Source: Aquirufa aurantiipilula (GTDB lineage Bacteria > Bacteroidota > Bacteroidia > Cytophagales > Spirosomataceae). From it: a stretch of DNA of 64,000 bases. The notes under the pieces are model-generated. The model worked only from the letters and a program-made list of their open reading frames with translations, was not told the origin of the DNA and did not search any database. Below are positions 53,096 to 62,274 of this stretch, piece by piece (positions within the stretch are counted from its first letter, which is position 1; every line of letters starts with the position of its first letter). The DNA is taken from the NCBI RefSeq assembly GCF_019923745.1, contig NZ_JAANOG010000005.1, forward strand, positions 124,001 to 188,000, read 5' to 3'. The translations under genes and the position numbers were made by a program.

Positions 53096-54076
53096 TCACC
53101 CAATTCCTGCCTCTTTTTTCATAGCAGCTGCCGTTTTATGTTGTCCCGTATGACTCCAACCTGGAGGCATAAAAATATACAAAAGCTTATTTTGCAAGCC
53201 AGGTGCATGATATACATCTTTAGCTAATGCTACAATTTCTCCAAAATAGGCATCTAAAAAATGATTGGGCTTCATGTCACGGGTTATTCCATATTCTACC
53301 TTCACAACATCTAATTCAGGTTGATAGGTTTTAAATACTCGGTCCCAGATATTCAATAAATTACAAAAATTGGTATCCATATACTGCACATTTCGAGCAT
53401 GATGTACTCGATGGTGAGCTGGACTCAACATAAAATGGCCCAATTTACCCATGCGAGCATCTTTGACTAAATGATCCCCAATATGGATAAATGCACCCCA
53501 AGTACCGTCAATAAACATGATGGCAAAAAGCATGGCCGGAGGTAGTCCTGCCAAAATACAAATACTAGCACGAATGATATCAGCATATGGTCCCTCCAAG
53601 AAAAAGTGGGCATAGGAGACAGCTAAATTCATGTTTTCTGGCGCATGGTGCGTGGAATGTAAACACCAAAACAAGCGAACTTTATGCGCTAAATAATGGT
53701 AAATGAAGTGGGCAAATTCCCAAACGATATAACCATAAATAAACCAATACCAGGTAAACGAAACTTGAAATGGGGCCTTGGGCTCGAAAAAGCCAATGCA
53801 AATCGCGGTCATTCCTAGTGATAAATATCGACCAATGAAGGCATTCAGTACATAGCTGAAAAATGGGATTTTATAATTCCCCAAACCAAAGCTTTTGAAT
53901 AATAATCCTCGAGTCAATTCCAATACTAGCGTAATGGGAAATAAAGGTCTTATCAATACTTTGATTCCATCATAAGTCAAAAAATCGGCGAATGATTTGG
54001 TTGAAAGAAATTCCTTGAGATCGTCAAATCCAAAAAATCCAACAATCCAATCTCCTATGGCTTGTACTATTTCCAT
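53096..54076 (-). CDS. Sterol desaturase / fatty-acid hydroxylase superfamily protein
   Basis: A 326-residue integral membrane protein with the eight-histidine di-iron signature: HFIYHYLAH (123-131), HSTHH (140-144) and HRVHH in the C-terminal third. Several hydrophobic segments lie before and between these. Members hydroxylate or desaturate lipids with oxygen; in bacteria many are linked to carotenoid, hopanoid or sphingolipid modification. It follows the amino-sugar deaminase gene by 62 bases. Lipid substrate unknown. Confidence 0.88.
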   Translation of the reverse strand: MEIVQAIGDWIVGFFGFDDLKEFLSTKSFADFLTYDGIKVLIRPLFPITLVLELTRGLLFKSFGLGNYKIPFFSYVLNAFIGRYLSLGMTAICIGFFEPKAPFQVSFTWYWFIYGYIVWEFAHFIYHYLAHKVRLFWCLHSTHHAPENMNLAVSYAHFFLEGPYADIIRASICILAGLPPAMLFAIMFIDGTWGAFIHIGDHLVKDARMGKLGHFMLSPAHHRVHHARNVQYMDTNFCNLLNIWDRVFKTYQPELDVVKVEYGITRDMKPNHFLDAYFGEIVALAKDVYHAPGLQNKLLYIFMPPGWSHTGQHKTAAAMKKEAGIG

Positions 54077-54138
54077 GTTGTTTTATTCTTAAATAGGTTG
54101 ATTCACCATGGCTGGCGAATTGATGTAAAAATTCTAAT

Positions 54139-54849
54139 TTATATGGCTTCCTGATCTACATAACACGCTACATTGGGGTGCATCCACAAAAAAGTAGCTG
54201 GACAATTCGTCGTAATTTTCTTCTCCATGATAGTCCTATAAGCCTCTTGCTTCCCCTTTCCAGTAATCAGGAAAATGATTTTTTTAGACTGTAAAATTCC
54301 TTCCATTCCTACACATAAACCAAATGCAGGTTCTGCTCCTTGGGAAAGGGCAGGATCATGCTGAATGGTTGATTCAGCTAAAATAGCTTTATGAAATGGC
54401 GCCTGTAAATAGTCTCCAGGCTCATTAAAAGCAATATGTCCATTTTTACCTAAACCCAATATACAAATATCCATTGGTCCTTCTTCATCCAAATAAGCCT
54501 GTACTCGATCACACTCTGCTTGATAATCTTTTAGATTGGTATCAAAGCTGAAATAACGATCTTCAGAAATATCCAATGGACCTAAAAGGTGCTTTTTTAA
54601 ATAGCTTTCACATGAATCCGGATGCTCGGATGGAATAATACCCCATTCATCCATTTTGATAGTACGCATGGCTGAAAATAAGTTTCGGTCTACAGTATGG
54701 GCTTGATGCATGTGAGCATACATGCCAGTAGGTGATCCACCTGTTGCAGCACAAAATAACAAATCAGGTTTTTCTTTGACCGACTGGACGATACTTGCAC
54801 TCGCTATTTCACTTAATTCAGCGTAATTCTTAACAGGTATAATTTTCAT
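54139..54849 (-). CDS. nagB: Glucosamine/galactosamine-6-phosphate deaminase
   Basis: A 236-residue NagB/AgaI-family enzyme. Catalytic region Asp67-Glu68 is in KMDEWGI, with LGLGKNGHIAFNEPG (131-145) and the N-terminal phosphate-binding ATGGSPTGMY. The enzyme converts an amino-sugar 6-phosphate to fructose- or tagatose-6-phosphate and ammonia. The MDEW and PDSCE-YL pattern is closer to the galactosamine-6-phosphate isomerases than to E. coli NagB, so the sugar could be GalN6P. The gene starts 17 bases after the M28 peptidase stop, in a minus-strand operon. Confidence 0.78.
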   Translation of the reverse strand: MKIIPVKNYAELSEIASASIVQSVKEKPDLLFCAATGGSPTGMYAHMHQAHTVDRNLFSAMRTIKMDEWGIIPSEHPDSCESYLKKHLLGPLDISEDRYFSFDTNLKDYQAECDRVQAYLDEEGPMDICILGLGKNGHIAFNEPGDYLQAPFHKAILAESTIQHDPALSQGAEPAFGLCVGMEGILQSKKIIFLITGKGKQEAYRTIMEKKITTNCPATFLWMHPNVACYVDQEAI

Positions 54850-54866
54850 ATGGGAATTCTTCAGGT

Positions 54867-56153
54867 TTATTTCAATTGAGAAGTATCAACTCGGCTTGGA
54901 GTATCCTTACCAGAAATGATGGTTTGTGCACTTAAAGCAATGGACTTAATAATGGCTGTCATATTATCTAAATCCAAGGTTTCAATTTGGTCACTCGGTT
55001 TGTGGTAATTAGGTTCACTGTCCATTTTGGATGTAGAAATAGTATGGGCTGGCACACCTAATCTAGCCAACGTGGCATTATCTGAGCGATAGAATAAATT
55101 TTGATCCGTGTAGGGATCTGGATGAAAAGTAAATCCCGTCCCTTCCAGATTTTTTTGCAAAATAGCCCCCATATCGGTCTTCTCAAAGCCTGTGATATAG
55201 GCACTATTTTTTCCCCACTTACTTTCTGTACCAATCATTTCTAAATTGAACATGGCTTTCACAGCAGCTGGGTCAAACTGCTCTGAAAAATAAGTAGCCC
55301 CAAAACCTCCGCTTTCTTCGGCAGTAAAGGCAGCAAAAATTAAAGTTCGCTCGTTTTTATTCCATTTCTTAAAATACTTGGCCAACATCATCATACCCGT
55401 CGTTCCCGCAGCATCGTCATTGGCACCATTATATATGGAATCGCCTTTCACTGCTCGGTTGGGCATCACCCCTAAATGATCATAATGTCCCGAAAAAATA
55501 ACGTATTCATTCGCCAACGATTTCCCTGGAATAATTCCCACTACATTGCTCAATGGCATGGGGGTAATCTCATTTTCCACTTCAATTTTAAATTTTGTGG
55601 CTGGTTTATTGGATAAAATAAAGGCTACATTCACTTGATTCTCTCTCAACATATTACGGTTACTCAATCGAGCAAATAAAGCTGCAAAATCCTCATCTAC
55701 CCAAACCACCGTAGGTTTTTTACCTGAAATATATCGATAGGCCGATTGAAAGAAATTTTCTCCTTTGGCTATCGTTGCTTGAGCATAGTCAGTATTTTCT
55801 TGGATGATGGTTTTCGTTTCCTTTCCTATCACCACTATTTTTTTACTATCTAAAACTTCACCATTTAAACTCGCTTGCATGGACTTGAGTGTAGGTTTAT
55901 ACATTTGAAAAGTCTGCAAATAGCTGGATGAATTCCCCCATTTCTTCAATTTTGATTGAGCAAATTCGTCTGAAATAAATTGCGCTGCCTTCTCAATTCC
56001 TGGAGTAAATGGTTTCCTTCCTGCCAATTCATCGGAAGCTAAATAGCGTTCAATACGCTCTACTTCTTTGACGTTAATAATTTTATCAATCGACTGACCT
56101 ATGGCCGTGATGGAACATAGAAGGCCGACAAACACTAAATTTATTTTTCTCAT
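54867..56153 (-). CDS. Exported M28-family metallopeptidase
   Basis: A 428-residue protein with signal peptide (1-19, ending AIGQ). The di-zinc ligands are visible: His223 (SGHYDHLG), Asp246/247 (NGANDDAAG), Glu279/Glu280 (TAEESGG), a further Glu in EMIGTE and His in VPAHTIS. Likely an aminopeptidase acting on peptides in the periplasm. Leader of an operon with nagB and the desaturase-like gene, and divergent from the sialidase-fold gene. Confidence 0.92.
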   Translation of the reverse strand: MRKINLVFVGLLCSITAIGQSIDKIINVKEVERIERYLASDELAGRKPFTPGIEKAAQFISDEFAQSKLKKWGNSSSYLQTFQMYKPTLKSMQASLNGEVLDSKKIVVIGKETKTIIQENTDYAQATIAKGENFFQSAYRYISGKKPTVVWVDEDFAALFARLSNRNMLRENQVNVAFILSNKPATKFKIEVENEITPMPLSNVVGIIPGKSLANEYVIFSGHYDHLGVMPNRAVKGDSIYNGANDDAAGTTGMMMLAKYFKKWNKNERTLIFAAFTAEESGGFGATYFSEQFDPAAVKAMFNLEMIGTESKWGKNSAYITGFEKTDMGAILQKNLEGTGFTFHPDPYTDQNLFYRSDNATLARLGVPAHTISTSKMDSEPNYHKPSDQIETLDLDNMTAIIKSIALSAQTIISGKDTPSRVDTSQLK

Positions 56154-56287
56154 GTTGATGGATGATTTATACTAAGCTAGATGAATTTCAAGATTTAAAA
56201 GTATTAAATTAATATCAATGATTTAGTGCTTAATTAGCGATTTTGCAGTAAATGGATTTTCTTTGTCTAACTCTACTCCTATAAAAG

Positions 56288-57322
56288 ATGCTCAAAATTC
56301 TATTTTGCTTATTGATCAGTCCTATCGTTTTTGCACAAACATCCTTATTCTCCATTTCAGGACAGCAACCCGATTTTTGTCTTGGAGAATCCGGTAAAAT
56401 AGAGGTAGTATTTGGCCAAAAAAATAAATTATATTATTCCTTTTCATCAGATCAAGGAAAGCATTTTTCTGAACCTAGTCTAGTAGATTCCTTAGTTGGA
56501 CTACATTTGGGGGCCTCCCGTGGACCTAGAATCGCAAGCTCTCAATCAGAAACCATCATTACAGCGATTGATAAATTAGGCAATGTATATGCTTTTAGAA
56601 AATCCCAAACGGGAAGCTGGATAAAAAACCAAGTAAATGATATTCCAGAAATTGCCAAAGAAGGATTTAATGCTATTTCGGCAAACAAAAAGCAACAATT
56701 CACAGTCATTTGGCTTGATTTAAGAGGTGACAGAAAAAATAAATTAATGTCGAGCACCTCCTTGGATGGAGGAAAAAGCTGGCAAAAAAATCAATTGGTA
56801 TATACTTCTCCTGAATCAAGCATTTGTGAATGCTGCCAGCCCAATATTGTGATGAAAGATAATCACATAGCCATCATGTTTCGAAATTGGTTACAAGGAT
56901 CTAGAGATATGTATGTGATTCAATCTACTAATGGTGGCAAAACCTATGGACAGGCTCAAAAATTGGGATTGGGAACCTGGGTTTTAAATGCTTGTCCAAT
57001 GGATGGAGGTAGTTTAGATATAGCCCCTAATGGAGAAATTGTAAGTGTTTGGCGCAGAGCAGAAAATCTATATACCTCTGGAATAAAAGGGGAAGAAACA
57101 CTCATAGGACCTGGAAAAAATGCTTCTACCGCCATGCTTTCTTCCGGACAATGGTTGGTTTGGAGTCACATGGGACAAATTTTCCTAAAATCAAGTAAGA
57201 CAGGAAGCACTCAAAATTTAGGGGCTGGTAGATTTCCAATTATAAAAGCCATCAATACTCAACAAGGTTTTATTATTTGGGAAAACCAAGGTCAAATATT
57301 TGGACAAAAACTAGGTTCTTAG
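56288..57322 (+). CDS. Exported sialidase-fold (BNR repeat) protein with a CxCC motif
   Basis: A 344-residue protein with signal peptide (1-16). Asp-box/BNR repeats (SSDQGKHF, SLDGGKSW, STNGGKTY) indicate a six-bladed propeller. An Arg in ASRGPRIA and RNW, with WRR further on, could match sialidase arginines, but the catalytic Tyr/Glu pair is not clear. Cysteines at 180, 182 and 183 (CECC) plus later NACPMDGG are unusual and may bind metal. A glycan-binding or non-sialidase role is at least as likely. Its stop overlaps the OsmC stop by 4 bases (convergent). Confidence 0.7.
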   Translation: MLKILFCLLISPIVFAQTSLFSISGQQPDFCLGESGKIEVVFGQKNKLYYSFSSDQGKHFSEPSLVDSLVGLHLGASRGPRIASSQSETIITAIDKLGNVYAFRKSQTGSWIKNQVNDIPEIAKEGFNAISANKKQQFTVIWLDLRGDRKNKLMSSTSLDGGKSWQKNQLVYTSPESSICECCQPNIVMKDNHIAIMFRNWLQGSRDMYVIQSTNGGKTYGQAQKLGLGTWVLNACPMDGGSLDIAPNGEIVSVWRRAENLYTSGIKGEETLIGPGKNASTAMLSSGQWLVWSHMGQIFLKSSKTGSTQNLGAGRFPIIKAINTQQGFIIWENQGQIFGQKLGS

Positions 57323-57714
57323 TTTAGACTAGTCTTAATTTCAACGGGATTGCTAAGTACTTTATGAATAGGGCATAGATTAGCGATTCCCAGAAGCCTT
57401 TCTTTTTGTGCCTCATCCAAATTCCCTGTCAGATGTATTTCCCGAGAAATAGTGGTTTTAAGAAGTTCCTTATCCCAAACAAAATCTAATTTTAAATCCA
57501 CACCTTGTAAATCCCAACCTTTACGGTCGGCATACATGCGTAAAGTGGCAGTGGTACATGCCGCTAATGCAGCCCTCAAAAGTTCATCCGGAGAAAATCC
57601 CGAATTAGCCCCTCCGAGTTCCACCGGTTCATCCGCTACTATTCGATTCCCTGAATCACTTTGAATATCTACTTGATATAACGCATTACCTAGATGTGAT
57701 GTAATTTTTCCCAT
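57319..57714 (-). CDS. OsmC/Ohr-family thiol peroxidase-like protein
   Basis: A 131-residue protein with the OsmC layout: Cys53 in AALAACTT and Cys114 in ANLCPIH form the reactive pair for reducing hydroperoxides or disulfides. The small size, without an extra subdomain, is usual. It starts 5 bases after the pirin stop, forming an oxidative-stress pair. Confidence 0.9.
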   Translation of the reverse strand: MGKITSHLGNALYQVDIQSDSGNRIVADEPVELGGANSGFSPDELLRAALAACTTATLRMYADRKGWDLQGVDLKLDFVWDKELLKTTISREIHLTGNLDEAQKERLLGIANLCPIHKVLSNPVEIKTSLN

Positions 57715-57719
57715 GTGAC

Positions 57720-58601
57720 TTATCTTTTAAAACTAGGATAAGGAACATATTCATTCTCCTCCCCAGCAATTTTATCAAAACGCTGATTGATCCAATCATC
57801 TTTGGCTTTTTCGATTAGAGCTTTATCACTAGAAACAAAATTCCAATTGATAAAACGTTCTTCTGGAAAAGGTTCTCCTCCAAAAATGTAAATGGTGGTA
57901 TTCGCATCCATCGTAAATGTACATAGACTATGGTCCTTCGCTACGAGTAACTGCTTGGGACCAAAGGTATTTCCCCCTTCTTCAATTCCGCCTTCCAAAA
58001 TATATATTCCAGATTCTCCAAAAAGCTGATCTCCCAAAGACAGTTCTGTTCTTGCTTTACTCTTGATTTCTATCATGTACAAAGGACTATAGACAGGCAC
58101 TGCAGATTCACGCCCAAAGGCTTTTCCTGCAATCAAAGTAAACTGAGAATCCCCCTCATTCCAAGTAGGCAATTCTTCTTTGCTTATGTGAGCAAAGGAA
58201 GGTTCCATTTGTTCTAAGTCTTTAGGCAAGGCCACCCAAATTTGTAAACCATGTAAAACTTTATCGGAATGGCGCAGATGGTCTGGAGTCTTCTCCGAAT
58301 GTACAATGCCTTTACCGGCGGTCATCCAATTTACTTCCCCAGGTTTTATTTCTAATGCGGAACCTAATGTATCCCGATGAAAGATACTTCCTTCAAACAA
58401 GTAAGTCAAAGTGGATAAACCTATGTGGGGGTGGGCCAAAACATCTAGATTTTCCCTTTCATTTAATTTGGTTGGCCCCATGTGATCAATAAATGAAAAC
58501 GGCCCAATCATTCTTTTTTGACGAAAAGGTAAGAGTCTTCCTACCATAAAATTACCAATACTGGCTGCCCGCTCTTCGATAATCAGTTGAATATTTGACA
58601 T
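57720..58601 (-). CDS. Pirin-family bicupin protein (second copy)
   Basis: A 293-residue pirin. The N-terminal cupin carries AHPHIGLSTLTYLFEG and TAGKGIVHSEKTP, the metal-binding His/Glu set; a second cupin and a C-terminal extension (FGGEPFPEERFINWNFVSS) make it longer than the 239-residue pirin at 34321. That extension is typical of the YhaK/quercetinase-like subgroup. Co-transcribed with OsmC. Confidence 0.92.
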   Translation of the reverse strand: MSNIQLIIEERAASIGNFMVGRLLPFRQKRMIGPFSFIDHMGPTKLNERENLDVLAHPHIGLSTLTYLFEGSIFHRDTLGSALEIKPGEVNWMTAGKGIVHSEKTPDHLRHSDKVLHGLQIWVALPKDLEQMEPSFAHISKEELPTWNEGDSQFTLIAGKAFGRESAVPVYSPLYMIEIKSKARTELSLGDQLFGESGIYILEGGIEEGGNTFGPKQLLVAKDHSLCTFTMDANTTIYIFGGEPFPEERFINWNFVSSDKALIEKAKDDWINQRFDKIAGEENEYVPYPSFKR

Positions 58602-58948
58602 GGCTTATATGATTTATAGCAACGAATTTACGGGCTTTGCCAAAGAATAAAACTTAATCTAGATGAATAAAAATGAATTCAATTCCTGAATCTTCCACCA
58701 TAGAAATTTAACCATTACTTAATATCCTTAAACATGTTAGTTCATATCACAGAGGCACTTTTGTGGAAAATTCCTCAATCCTCATGCCTAAAAATAAATT
58801 TATCCTAATCAATCTTTGTATTTTACTATTTTTCTGTAATTTGTATTCAATATTCTATAATTACACCAACTATATAAACTAATCCTCCTTTCCTTTTCTC
58901 TATTCTAGAGTATCAGGAAACATCCAATCAACCTAATAATTATCCTTT
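58602..58948. other. Intergenic region upstream of the second SusC
   Basis: 347 AT-rich bases between divergent genes. No gene is visible. AATCTTTG at 58811-58818 is a one-mismatch candidate for a TAnnTTTG promoter element of the SusC gene; support is weak. Confidence 0.45.
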
Positions 58949-61900
58949 ATGAAAAAAACTCTTACCATGAGACAACATGTCTCGTACCTGAGAATGTGCA
59001 TTCTCTATTTAGTCCTGCTATGTGGAGCTGTTCACTCCACTTGGGCAAGCGCTTCCCCATTTGACAAATCCGTCACTGGGAAAGTTACGGAAGAAAATGG
59101 TGCTCCAATTCCAGGAGTATCCGTTACGCAAAAAGGTAGTACTCGAGGAACTACTACTGACATTAATGGAAATTTCAAAATCAATGTCGACAATGAAAAA
59201 TCCATTTTAGCTTTCTCTTTTGTGGGTTATATCCCCCAAGAAATAGAAGTAGGAAGTCAAAGCACTCTTACCGTGAAATTAAAAGTTGATACCAAATTAT
59301 TGACAGAAGTCGTGGTAGTAGGTTATGGTAGCCAGAAAAAGGCCAACCTAACTGGAGCTGTAGATCAAGTCAGTAGTGAAGTATTTGATAACCGACCTTT
59401 AACCAATTTAAATCAAGGTCTTCAAGGTGTGATGCCCAATTTAAATATCAAAATGGGGGATGGAAAACCAAATCAAGCCCCAAGTTTTAATATTCGCGGA
59501 ACCACATCCATTGGTCAAGGAGGAAATGCTTTGGTATTGATTGACAACGTAGAAGGTGATCCAAGTTTATTAAACCCAAATGACATCGCCAGCATAACGC
59601 TATTAAAAGATGCCGCATCTGCGTCAATTTATGGGGCAAGAGGTGTATTTGGAGTGGTTTTAATCACCACAAAAAATCCAACAAAAGGAAAAACATCGGT
59701 TACTTACTCATCTAATTATTCCTTGAAAAACCCGATTGCCGTTCCTGAGTTAGTGACAGATGGATATACTTTTGCTTCCATGTTTGCGGAGTCATTTGTC
59801 AACTTCCAAGGAAGTTTTCCTCAAAACGTAAATAAAACTTTAAAGTTTTCACAAGCTTACTTGAATGAGTTTAAGCGTAGAAAGGAAGTTGGCGGTTTAC
59901 CCGATTATGAAATTGATCCTGTAACTGGGGAATATGTCTATTATGGAAGCACAGATTACTATGGACATTTGTATAAAAAGGTTACCACATCCAAAGAACA
60001 TAATCTAAGTATCTCTGGAAGTAGTGACAAAGCGAGTTACCTATTAACAGGTCGATATTTTGGACAGGATGGTTTATTCAGGTACAATTCGGACGACTAC
60101 CAAATGTTGAATTTCTCAGGAAAGGGAAGCGTTCAACTGTATCCTTGGTTAAAAGTGACGAACTTCACCCAATTCTCTAACATGAAATACCACAATCCAC
60201 TCAATGTGGGAGAAGGTGGTGGAATTTGGAGAAATATAGCGGATGAGGGACACCCTATTTCTCCATTATTAAATCCAGATGGTACACTATCATTTTCTGC
60301 GGCTTATAACATTGGAGATTTCTATTATGGAAAAAATGGTATTGATAACGACAAGCGTGTGTTTAGAAATACAACTGGTTTTGCAGCTGATTTCTTCAAA
60401 AACAAATTACGTGTTAAGGGCGATGTCACCATTCAAACCACTGACAATAATGATAGAACCAAGGCAGTACCCGTTCCTTATAGTGTAAAACCTGGGGTTA
60501 TTTCCTATGTAGGAACGACCACCAATTTCATCAATGATGTATACAGGGAGACAAACTACCTAACGACCAACTTCTATACGGAATATGAAAATACTTTTCA
60601 TGAAGATCATTACTTAAAAGTGATGGCAGGTTACAATTATGAGGAATCTAGATTTAAAAGATTATCAGCCCAAAGAAATGGACTAATCTTTGAAGGTGCC
60701 AATGATATAAACCTTGCGCTCGGCCAATCCATCACCACCAGCGGTGGTTGGGAAGTTTGGAAAATTATGGGGGGGTTCTCTCGTCTAAACTATTCATTCA
60801 AAGACAAGTATTTATTGGAAGTAAATGCCCGATATGATGGCTCTTCTAAATTCCCTAGTAACCAACGTTTTGCCTTCTTCCCTTCTTATTCATTGGGTTG
60901 GAGACTTTCCAAAGAAGCATTCTGGAATGTACCAGAAAAGCTAATAACAGATTTAAAATTAAGAGCTTCCTATGGTTCATTAGGAAATGGAAATATCAAT
61001 TCCTATGCCTATTTAGAGCAGTTTAATATTGCTCAATCTGGATTAGTGCTGAACGGTCAAAGGCCACAATTCACCACTAACCCAACGGTCATTCCAGAAG
61101 GTTTGACATGGGAAACGGCCACTACAAAAAATATTGGTATTGACCTTTCCATGTTGAATAATCGCCTGCACTTTAATGCAGATGCCTATATCAGAACTAC
61201 TACTGATATGTTTACCGTAGGTTTAACTTTACCCGCTGTATTTGGAGCATCTGCACCGAAAGGAAACTATGCTGACTTAGAAACTAAAGGATGGGAAATG
61301 TTACTTTCCTATAATGATCAAGTAAACGTAGCATCTAGTCCATTAAAATTCAATGTCCGTTTAACGCTATCTGACTACACTGCAGTGATAAAAAAATACA
61401 ATAATCCTCAAAAATTATTGAGCGACTTTTATGAAGGACAAGTGATGGGCGAAATTTGGGGATATACTACTGCCGGATATTTTACTTCAGCAGATGATGT
61501 CAAAAACAGTGCAAAACAAGATTTGTTCCGTAGTGCCAATAGTGGGGTTTGGTATCCAGGTGATATCAAATTTGTGGATTCCAACGGTGATGGTCGTATT
61601 ACCCCAGGGACAAGCCGCGTTAGCAATCCTGGAGACCGATCCATCATCGGAAATTCTACACCACGTTATACTTATGGTATCATGTTAGGGGCTGATTGGA
61701 AAAACTTCTTCTTCTCTGCATTTTTCCAAGGTGTAGGCCAACAAAATTGGTACCCAAGTAGAGAGGCTAGTTTATTCTGGGGACAATACAATCGACCTTA
61801 TGGAGGAATTCCAAAAAGCCAATTGGGCAATATTTGGAAAGAAGATAATGTCAATGCTTATTTTCCAAGATACGTATCGCGTATAGCCAGTAATGCCAAT

Positions 61901-62206
61901 GGAACACTTTCTGCTCCTCAGACTAAATACATGCAAGATGTGCGTTATATCCGTTTAAAAAACATTCAAATTGGGTATAATTTACCGAGTCATGTTGCCT
62001 CCAAAATTGGTTCTACTGCAGCCCGAGTATATGTTTCAGCAGAAAATATTTGGACAGCTTCCCCGCTATTTAATATTACTCGTGATATAGATGTTGAAAA
62101 TGCCGTAGCATCTGATCAAGTGTTCTCTCCCGGAGGAAACTCTGGTGATGGTTATAACTATCCATTGATGAAAAGTGTAACACTTGGTTTATCTATTACA
62201 TTTTAA
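58949..62206 (+). CDS. SusC/RagA-family TonB-linked outer-membrane transporter (second system)
   Basis: A 1085-residue protein. A long N-terminal leader (to about residue 35, ending STWASAS) precedes the carboxypeptidase-regulatory-like domain (about 40-120), the TonB-box motif LTEVVVVGYGSQKKANLTGAV, the plug (LNQGLQGVMPNLNI; ALVLIDNVEGD; SIYGARGVFGVVLITTK) and a barrel ending in TLGLSITF. It imports glycan-type ligands with the following SusD protein, which starts 68 bases downstream. The leader is longer than in the first SusC; an internal ATG at residue 7 or 15 would give a shorter signal peptide. Confidence 0.95.
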   Translation: MKKTLTMRQHVSYLRMCILYLVLLCGAVHSTWASASPFDKSVTGKVTEENGAPIPGVSVTQKGSTRGTTTDINGNFKINVDNEKSILAFSFVGYIPQEIEVGSQSTLTVKLKVDTKLLTEVVVVGYGSQKKANLTGAVDQVSSEVFDNRPLTNLNQGLQGVMPNLNIKMGDGKPNQAPSFNIRGTTSIGQGGNALVLIDNVEGDPSLLNPNDIASITLLKDAASASIYGARGVFGVVLITTKNPTKGKTSVTYSSNYSLKNPIAVPELVTDGYTFASMFAESFVNFQGSFPQNVNKTLKFSQAYLNEFKRRKEVGGLPDYEIDPVTGEYVYYGSTDYYGHLYKKVTTSKEHNLSISGSSDKASYLLTGRYFGQDGLFRYNSDDYQMLNFSGKGSVQLYPWLKVTNFTQFSNMKYHNPLNVGEGGGIWRNIADEGHPISPLLNPDGTLSFSAAYNIGDFYYGKNGIDNDKRVFRNTTGFAADFFKNKLRVKGDVTIQTTDNNDRTKAVPVPYSVKPGVISYVGTTTNFINDVYRETNYLTTNFYTEYENTFHEDHYLKVMAGYNYEESRFKRLSAQRNGLIFEGANDINLALGQSITTSGGWEVWKIMGGFSRLNYSFKDKYLLEVNARYDGSSKFPSNQRFAFFPSYSLGWRLSKEAFWNVPEKLITDLKLRASYGSLGNGNINSYAYLEQFNIAQSGLVLNGQRPQFTTNPTVIPEGLTWETATTKNIGIDLSMLNNRLHFNADAYIRTTTDMFTVGLTLPAVFGASAPKGNYADLETKGWEMLLSYNDQVNVASSPLKFNVRLTLSDYTAVIKKYNNPQKLLSDFYEGQVMGEIWGYTTAGYFTSADDVKNSAKQDLFRSANSGVWYPGDIKFVDSNGDGRITPGTSRVSNPGDRSIIGNSTPRYTYGIMLGADWKNFFFSAFFQGVGQQNWYPSREASLFWGQYNRPYGGIPKSQLGNIWKEDNVNAYFPRYVSRIASNANGTLSAPQTKYMQDVRYIRLKNIQIGYNLPSHVASKIGSTAARVYVSAENIWTASPLFNITRDIDVENAVASDQVFSPGGNSGDGYNYPLMKSVTLGLSITF

Positions 62207-62274
62207 TGAGCTGAGAGTCAAAAATTAGAAAATTCTTAGCCGGTAAAACAACCTTAAAATTTTAACAAAAGATC

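Noticed and set aside
54139-54849. Assignment as 6-phosphogluconolactonase
   Set aside because: The fold is shared, but KMDEWGI and LGLGKNGHIAFNEPG fit the amino-sugar-6-phosphate deaminase branch better, and no zwf or gnd gene is nearby.
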